A DNA stretch of 9,985 nucleotides from the NCBI GenBank assembly GCA_031290535.1, contig JAITNI010000303.1, positions 1-9,985 on the forward strand, given 5' to 3'. The notes under the pieces were generated by a model. The model was not told the DNA's origin. It did not search any database and saw only the letters and a program-made list of their open reading frames with translations. Position numbers and translations under genes: made by a program. Below, piece by piece: positions 6,468 to 9,985 of this stretch. Positions within the stretch are counted from its first letter, which is position 1. The number at the start of each line of letters is the position of its first letter. The stretch is from Zoogloeaceae bacterium. Lineage in GTDB: Bacteria > Pseudomonadota > Gammaproteobacteria > Burkholderiales > Rhodocyclaceae.

Positions 6468-7388
6468 TCAAACCAGCGACAGCCACCCCTTGTGCGCGGG
6501 CGAGCGGCCATGCACCACGTCAAAATATTTGGCTTGCAACCGTTCGGTGATCGGCCCGCGTGTGCCGTTGCCGATGGGGCGGTTGTCGATTTCGCGGATG
6601 GGCGTGACTTCCGCTGCCGTGCCGGTAAAAAAGGCTTCGTCGGCGATATAGACTTCGTCGCGGGTAATCGGCTTTTCCTTCACCGTAAGGCCCTGTTCGG
6701 CGGCCAGTTGCAGGATGGTGGCGCGGGTGATGCCTTCCAGACAGGCGGTGAGTTCCGGGGTGTACAGCGTACCGTCGCGGACGATGAACACGTTTTCGCC
6801 GGAACCTTCGGCCACATACCCCTGCGCGTCAAGCAGCAGCGCCTCGTCGTACCCGGCGTTGGTCGCCTCGTTATTGGCGAGGATGGAATTGATATACGCG
6901 CCGGACGCCTTGGCGCGCACCATCGTGATATTCACATGGTGGCGGGTGAAGCTGGAAACCTTGACACGGATTCCTTTCGTCATCGCTTCTTCGCCCAGAT
7001 ACGTGCCCCAGGGCCAGACGGCGACGGCCACATGCACCTGCGCCCCCTTGGTGGACAGCCCCATCTTTTCGGAGCCGTAAAAAGCCAGCGGACGGATGTA
7101 GCCGGATTCGAGCTTGTTGGCGCGTACCACTTCCCGTTGCGCCTCACTGATGGTTTCCTGGTCAAACGGCATGTCCATCTGGAAAATATGGGCGGAGTTG
7201 AAGAGGCGGCGGGTGTGCTCCTGCAAGCGGAAAATCGCCGCGCCCGCGTCGGTCTTGTACGCCCGCACGCCCTCGAACACGCTCATGCCGTAGTGCAGCG
7301 AGTGGGTCAAAAAGTGTAGTTTGGCCTCCCGCCAATCGACCAGCTTGCCGTCGAACCAGATAAAACCATCCCGATCTGCCATGCTCAT
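6468..7388 (-). CDS. ilvE: Branched-chain amino acid aminotransferase
   Basis: A 306-residue cytosolic class IV PLP aminotransferase that performs the last step of Val, Ile and Leu synthesis (transamination from glutamate). Signatures: GFIWFDGKLVDWREAK (8-23), HYGMSVFEGVRAY (32-44), SSFTRHHVN, the PLP lysine in VRAKASGAYINS (Lys160, the same number as in E. coli IlvE), GYVAEGSGENVFIV (190-203) and EAFFTGTAAEVTPI (251-264). D-amino-acid and aminodeoxychorismate-lyase relatives lack this combination. ATG 7388 was chosen because AGGAGAGAGG sits 5-14 bp upstream; ATG 7382 is two codons further in. It heads the minus-strand run ilvE-waaF-SnoaL. A TAGAAT hexamer on the minus strand (plus 7431-7436) could be its -10 element, but no clear -35 accompanies it. 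Confidence 0.97.
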   Translation of the reverse strand: MSMADRDGFIWFDGKLVDWREAKLHFLTHSLHYGMSVFEGVRAYKTDAGAAIFRLQEHTRRLFNSAHIFQMDMPFDQETISEAQREVVRANKLESGYIRPLAFYGSEKMGLSTKGAQVHVAVAVWPWGTYLGEEAMTKGIRVKVSSFTRHHVNITMVRAKASGAYINSILANNEATNAGYDEALLLDAQGYVAEGSGENVFIVRDGTLYTPELTACLEGITRATILQLAAEQGLTVKEKPITRDEVYIADEAFFTGTAAEVTPIREIDNRPIGNGTRGPITERLQAKYFDVVHGRSPAHKGWLSLV

Positions 7389-7495
7389 GATGCCTCTCTC
7401 CTGCAAAAATGTTGGGGTCAAAAACGTGCCATTCTAGCGGATTTCGTCCGGTAAAATAACGCTTTTCTTTGCCAATCCTCACACGAGTCCCTGTT

Positions 7496-7951
7496 ATGTC
7501 CGAACGTCTCTGGAAACCCAATGTCACTGTCGCTGCGGTCGTCTTTCGGGACGGCCAGTTTTTGCTGGTGGAAGAAGAAACCGAAGCGGGTATCCGCTTC
7601 AACCAGCCTGCCGGACATCTGGAGCAAGGCGAATCCCTGATCGACGCGGCGGCGCGGGAATGTCTGGAAGAGACCGGCTACCATTTTCAGCCGCAATCCC
7701 TCCTCGGCATCTACCAGTGGCCGCGCCCGACCGGGAACGTCACCTATCTGCGCTTTGCCTTCACGGGCGAACTGACGGGCTTTGAGCCGGAACGCCCACT
7801 TGATACCGGCATCATCGCCCCGCGCTGGCTCACGATTGAGGAACTCCGCGCCACCCCCGAAAAACACCGCAGCCCCCTGATTCTGCGCTGCGCCGAAGAC
7901 TACCTCGCAGGCCGCCGCCTGCCGCTGGACGCGATTACGCATTACGGATGA
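7496..7951 (+). CDS. nudJ: Nudix hydrolase, NudJ-like phosphatase
   Basis: A 151-residue cytosolic protein, close to E. coli NudJ (153). The Nudix box spans residues 40-62 and fits GX5EX7REUXEEXGU exactly: Gly40, Glu46, Arg54-Glu55, Glu58-Glu59, Gly61. The start (WKPNVTVAAVV, 6-16), FNQPAGHLEQGESL (35-48) and the tail WPRPTGNVTYLRFAF (75-89) resemble NudJ/YmfB, which in E. coli removes phosphate from nucleoside di- and triphosphates and from the thiamine precursor HMP-PP. Substrate here is not provable. ATG 7496 follows only a weak CGAG ribosome site; upstream Mets extend into the promoter region. It diverges from ilvE. In many betaproteobacteria nudJ is followed by mnmA (my recollection); here the next genes are unrelated. 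Confidence 0.9.
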   Translation: MSERLWKPNVTVAAVVFRDGQFLLVEEETEAGIRFNQPAGHLEQGESLIDAAARECLEETGYHFQPQSLLGIYQWPRPTGNVTYLRFAFTGELTGFEPERPLDTGIIAPRWLTIEELRATPEKHRSPLILRCAEDYLAGRRLPLDAITHYG

Positions 7952-8008
7952 TCGCCATCCTGCCCATCCGGGCAGTCGCATGAACATCCAGCAGAACGGG
8001 GAAGCGCC

Positions 8009-8092
8009 ATGACCATTGTATTTTTTCTGTTGCGGTTGACTGCTTTGCAAAAAATGTCCGCCACGGCAGATATGGCATACTTCGTACTTTGA
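8009..8092 (+). CDS. Possible small hydrophobic peptide upstream of the exported cassette
   Basis: A 27-codon frame, MTIVFFLLRLTALQK then MSATADMAYFVL, preceded by GGGGAAG at good ribosome-site spacing. A ten-codon frame (7980-8012) overlaps its start as ATGA. It ends 16 bp before the first cassette gene. The hydrophobic N-terminal half could be a leader or membrane peptide, but a frame this short arises easily by chance and no homologue is known to me. It could also just be part of a leader region. Confidence 0.15.
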   Translation: MTIVFFLLRLTALQKMSATADMAYFVL

Positions 8093-8108
8093 TTGCCGGA
8101 CTTCAAAA

Positions 8109-8594
8109 ATGCGATGGACTTCACGACCACGGGCTTTGCAGGCCGTCCGCACAATGCTGCTGATGGCGCTGTTCACCCCCATTCTGGCTTCTGGGGAAGC
8201 GGCTATGCCCTCCTCCGCGCCTGTTCCCACGTCTGTGACCCCGCTCTTTGTCGGTCTTGATCTTGCCGCCCTGCCGCCGCAGGAACGGCAGATTTTCCTG
8301 CAAGCCTCGGAAGATTTCCGCGCCGTGGCGGCGGGCAAAAAACCGATTCACGCCAAGGTGGATGCCAGTGCGCCCCTCCCCGCTGATGGCGGTACAACTT
8401 TTTACAAAGGGCTGCGCTACAGCCTGACCGTTGTACAAGACCTGTCGGATTTCGGCGCGTTCAGCGGCATGGTTTACGGGCCGGTGCTCACCTTCGACCC
8501 CGAATTTGCCCCCGGCAATTCCCGGACACTCTCCGACGTGCGCGGGTATTCCCTCCCGGAATTCAGGCGCTTGCAGAAGGGGAAAATACCATGA
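8109..8594 (+). CDS. Exported protein of unknown function (cassette gene 1)
   Basis: A 161-residue protein I do not recognise. The N-terminus is a plausible Sec signal: basic leader RWTSRPRALQAVR (2-14), hydrophobic core MLLMALFTPILA (16-27), then ASGEA with likely cleavage around residue 28-32. There is no lipobox cysteine, and the protein contains no Cys at all. The mature part has a Pro/Ser-rich linker (33-45), a helical segment LPPQERQIFLQASEDFRAVA (55-74), and an apparently beta-rich half with TTFYKGLRYSLTVVQ (96-110) and GMVYGPVLTFDPEF (120-133). ATG 8109 keeps the basic leader; ATG 8154 would remove it. Its TGA overlaps the ATG of the next gene (ATGA), implying cotranscription and coupled translation. 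Confidence 0.65.
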   Translation: MRWTSRPRALQAVRTMLLMALFTPILASGEAAMPSSAPVPTSVTPLFVGLDLAALPPQERQIFLQASEDFRAVAAGKKPIHAKVDASAPLPADGGTTFYKGLRYSLTVVQDLSDFGAFSGMVYGPVLTFDPEFAPGNSRTLSDVRGYSLPEFRRLQKGKIP

Positions 8595-8926
8595 TGCGCG
8601 GATTTTTCTGCCTGCTGCTGTCCTTGTGCGAGATGGACTTTCCGATAACCCTGTATCCCGACGCTATCGAATACATTTCTGGCGAACAGCGCATCGCGCT
8701 CACGGAAAAGGAGAGGGAAAATCTCCGGGCATTCCTGCAAAAGCATTCACTGGCCTGGCAGCACGATTTCAAAACCTACGCCCACGCGCAGATATTTTTC
8801 GCAGAAAAGATGCACATCAACTGTATGACAGGCGGCGTCATCGTGAATTTTCTGGACGAAGATGGCGCATGGAAGCAAATTTCAAAAAAAATTGCCGAGG
8901 CCTGTCCTCTCCCGTCGCAACCATAA
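8591..8926 (+). CDS. Small protein of unknown function (cassette gene 2)
   Basis: A 111-residue protein without a family I recognise. It begins MMRGFFCLLLSLCEM, a short hydrophobic stretch that could be a weak signal peptide or anchor, then a helical Glu/Lys-rich section (LTEKERENLRAFLQKH, 37-52) and a compact C-terminal part HINCMTGGVIVNFLDEDGAW (75-94), which looks like beta strands with a turn. Cysteines are at 7, 13, 78 and 105. The start overlaps the previous stop as ATGA, and AAGGGG lies 8-13 bp upstream. A second ATG follows immediately (8594), and Met15 (8633) could give a cytosolic version. It stops 13 bp before the next gene, so it is the middle member of a three-gene unit. Confidence 0.6.
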   Translation: MMRGFFCLLLSLCEMDFPITLYPDAIEYISGEQRIALTEKERENLRAFLQKHSLAWQHDFKTYAHAQIFFAEKMHINCMTGGVIVNFLDEDGAWKQISKKIAEACPLPSQP

Positions 8927-8939
8927 CGAATTTTGTGCC

Positions 8940-9530
8940 ATGAAGCGCGCCCTTTTAGCATTCTGCCTCCTTGTCCTCCTCAGTCATGCCGCCCGTGCCG
9001 ATGGAAAACGGGAACCCATCAACGTCGACGTCTGCTTCAACTACGGCTGCGTCACGCAATGGCAGGTTCAGTTCGAGGCGGCGCGGTTTGCGGAAGTGCT
9101 GAAAACCTTGCACGAAGCGCAAAACGCCGAAGAGGAGCGGGCGCGGCTCGCCATCGTCATTGGTCAGCTTTACCGGCTGGCGGCGGAGCAGACGCCCATT
9201 GGCAACGACAGGGGCGGCAATTACGAGGACGCCGGGGTGTGGGGGCGGATGGATTGCATTGACCATTCCACCACCACCAGCCGATTTTTGCGGCTGATCG
9301 AAGCACAGGGCGGGCTGCGCTGGCATCGCGTGCTGGAACCAGTGCGGCGGATGCGCTTTTTTGTTCTGCAACATTATTCCGCCGCCATCGAAACCATTGA
9401 AAATGCCCCGAAAGAAGAAAGCGCCGCCGCGCAAAAATATGTCGTCGATAGCTGGTTCAGGGATAATGGCGAACCGGCGGTGATTTTGCCGCTGGAAGAA
9501 TGGATGAAAGGAAACGAACCGGATGTCTGA
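8940..9530 (+). CDS. Exported protein with putative Cys-His-Asp triad (cassette gene 3)
   Basis: A 196-residue protein with a textbook Sec signal, MKRALLAFCLLVLLSHAARA, cleaved after Ala20. The mature N-terminus INVDVCFNYGCVTQW holds a Cys pair (32, 37) that could form a disulfide. Residues 43-85 look helical. The core WGRMDCIDHSTTTSRFLRL (101-119) contains Cys106, followed by His145 in LQHYSAAI and Asp170 in YVVDSWFRDNG. Cys, then His about 40 residues on, then Asp about 25 residues later on a strand is the arrangement of transglutaminase-like and papain-fold cysteine peptidases such as the bacterial BTLCP group. The triad is inference; I know no named family for it. ATG 8940 was preferred over 8862 because the signal begins there, although no good ribosome site precedes it. 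Translation may depend on the upstream gene. Confidence 0.75.
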   Translation: MKRALLAFCLLVLLSHAARADGKREPINVDVCFNYGCVTQWQVQFEAARFAEVLKTLHEAQNAEEERARLAIVIGQLYRLAAEQTPIGNDRGGNYEDAGVWGRMDCIDHSTTTSRFLRLIEAQGGLRWHRVLEPVRRMRFFVLQHYSAAIETIENAPKEESAAAQKYVVDSWFRDNGEPAVILPLEEWMKGNEPDV

Positions 9531-9576
9531 ACAGGGAAAAACCATCTTCTCCCAATAGGGAAATCACAAATAACCG

Positions 9577-9602
9577 ATCCCCGCGCCCTTGCGGGATTTT
9601 TT
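9577..9602 (+). terminator. Rho-independent terminator of the exported cassette
   Basis: CCCGC (9580-9584) pairs with GCGGG (9591-9595) around a GCCCTT loop. An outer AT/AT pair is possible across one bulged C. Six Ts follow (9597-9602). It lies 47 bp after the stop of the third cassette gene, on the same strand. Confidence 0.7.
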
Positions 9603-9616
9603 GATGTGGCTGGATT

Positions 9617-9636
9617 CCTCGTCCTCACGAACGAGG
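9617..9636. repeat. Small inverted repeat downstream of the cassette
   Basis: CCTCGT (9617-9622) and ACGAGG (9631-9636) form a 6-bp stem with an 8-nt loop, followed on the plus strand by a T-rich stretch (TTTCTGCTTT). It could be a second, backup terminator for plus-strand transcription. No comparable T tract exists on the minus strand for the toxin gene. Confidence 0.35.
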
Positions 9637-9687
9637 TTTCTGCTTTAACGATTCGAGCCTGATTACGCCGGGCTTGCAAGAAAAACT

Positions 9688-9948
9688 CTATGAATCATCG
9701 TAATGTCCCTTGCATTGCGCGATCAGACAATCATTCCCTTCGAGGCGATATAGCAGGCGGTTTTTATCGTCGATCCTCCGGCTCCAGAATCCGGACAGAT
9801 TGCCTGTCAGCGCTTCAGGCTTGCCGATGCCTTCGTAAGCGTTGCGCGCAATGTCCTTGATCAGCGCGTTGATGCGCCTCAAGGTTTTCCGGTCTTCCAT
9901 CTGCCAGCCCAGGTAATCGGCCCAGGCCGCGTCATGCCAGATCAGCAT
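9688..9948 (-). CDS. yoeB: YoeB-family toxin (mRNA interferase)
   Basis: An 86-residue RelE-fold ribosome-dependent endoribonuclease (Txe/YoeB family; E. coli YoeB has 84 residues). Family features are in place throughout: LIWHDAAWADYLGWQ (2-16), INALIKDIARN (26-36), YEGIGKPEAL (38-47), NLSGFWSRRID (50-60), RLLYRLE and the end CKGHYDDS. Residues matching the E. coli catalytic set Glu46, Arg65, His83 and Tyr84 are Glu45, Arg64, His82 and Tyr83, so the toxin looks intact. ATG 9948 aligns with the YoeB N-terminus; ATG 9969 would add seven residues. The toxin gene overlaps the 3' end of a YefM-like antitoxin frame. Such pairs are normally autoregulated by the antitoxin; the promoter lies beyond the window. 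Confidence 0.94.
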   Translation of the reverse strand: MLIWHDAAWADYLGWQMEDRKTLRRINALIKDIARNAYEGIGKPEALTGNLSGFWSRRIDDKNRLLYRLEGNDCLIAQCKGHYDDS

Positions 9949-9985
9949 CGTCGTCTTCGATGAGATCATGGGCGGCGCAATTTTT
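9932..9985 (-). CDS. yefM: YefM-like antitoxin, C-terminal fragment at window edge
   Basis: The last 17 codons of a frame entering from the right edge and ending at TGA 9932-9934: KNCAAHDLIEDDDADLA. The segment K-x5-DLIE resembles the C-terminal end of E. coli YefM (GKGTEKDIIE), and the acidic tail is typical of the toxin-neutralising part of antitoxins. It overlaps the yoeB start by 17 bp. Another frame ends at TGA 9966-9968 with KLRRP and would meet a toxin ATG at 9969; it looks less like YefM, so the frame choice is tentative. Confidence 0.5.
   Translation of the reverse strand, partial: KNCAAHDLIEDDDADLA

Noticed and set aside
1034..7319. Long plus-strand open frames opposite the minus-strand genes (1034-1900, 1988-3127, 3236-4147, 5479-6651, 6441-7319)
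   Set aside because: Their translations are rich in Arg, Gln, His and Pro, lack any family signature, and lie opposite well-recognised genes. They arise from the third-position GC bias of the real genes.
7431..7457. TAGAAT (minus, 7431-7436) and TAAAAT (plus, 7452-7457) as divergent -10 elements between ilvE and nudJ
   Set aside because: The location is right for both promoters, but neither hexamer has a convincing -35 at 16-18 bp, so they are not listed as features.
8075..8085. GCATACTTCGT shared by the cassette leader and the algC promoter (minus strand)
   Set aside because: Eleven-base matches occur many times by chance when both strands of a 10-kb window are compared; no second shared element or equal spacing was found.
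7418..8338. Minus-strand frame of 306 codons opposite nudJ and cassette gene 1
   Set aside because: No recognisable domain; it lies opposite a certain Nudix gene and covers the intergenic region. Codon bias shadow.
8862..8939. Upstream start for cassette gene 3 adding 26 residues
   Set aside because: It would bury the clear signal peptide MKRALLAFCLLVLL behind a basic extension and overlap gene 2 by 65 bp.
1..9985. CRISPR arrays, tRNA or rRNA genes, insertion-sequence transposases
   Set aside because: No regularly spaced direct repeats, no tRNA-like T-arm or acceptor pairing, and no transposase-like protein were seen on either strand.

Overview
The window looks like a chromosomal segment of a GC-rich Gram-negative bacterium, most likely a betaproteobacterium. 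Three things point there: LPS heptosyltransferase II, a TfpX/TfpZ-type pilin accessory protein, and intergenic palindromes of the 'CGTTCGCCCTGAGCCTG..TCGAAGG' kind that I associate with that class. The assignment comes from protein resemblance and repeat type, not from a search.

Layout. The left edge holds the last two thirds of hemL (+), ending in a hairpin terminator that contains its own stop codon. A REP-like palindrome (944-998) separates it from a convergent minus-strand block. In transcription order, right to left, that block is ilvE, waaF and a SnoaL/NTF2-like gene (7388 to 4946), tightly packed. Then comes a gene-free 405-bp stretch (4541-4945) filled with nested inverted repeats. 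After it come algC (phosphomannomutase/phosphoglucomutase), an EAL-HDOD protein starting 18 bp after algC, and a TfpX/TfpZ-like membrane protein. A Nudix hydrolase (nudJ-like, +) diverges from ilvE.

Right part. Downstream of nudJ is a plus-strand run of three genes of unknown function (8109-9530). The first and third have clear signal peptides. The first two overlap by ATGA and the third follows after 13 bp. A rho-independent terminator (9577-9602) closes the run. The third protein carries Cys, His and Asp residues in the order and approximate spacing of a transglutaminase/papain-like catalytic triad. The right edge holds a minus-strand YoeB toxin gene with the last codons of a YefM-like antitoxin running off the window.

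How the genes fit together. hemL (tetrapyrrole synthesis), ilvE (branched-chain amino acids) and nudJ are housekeeping. waaF and algC both serve the cell envelope: inner-core heptose transfer, and hexose-1-phosphate supply for LPS or exopolysaccharide. The EAL-HDOD and pilin-accessory genes suggest a link to signalling and surface behaviour, but this is inferred from position only. The least explained parts are the three-gene exported cassette and the composite repeat block.
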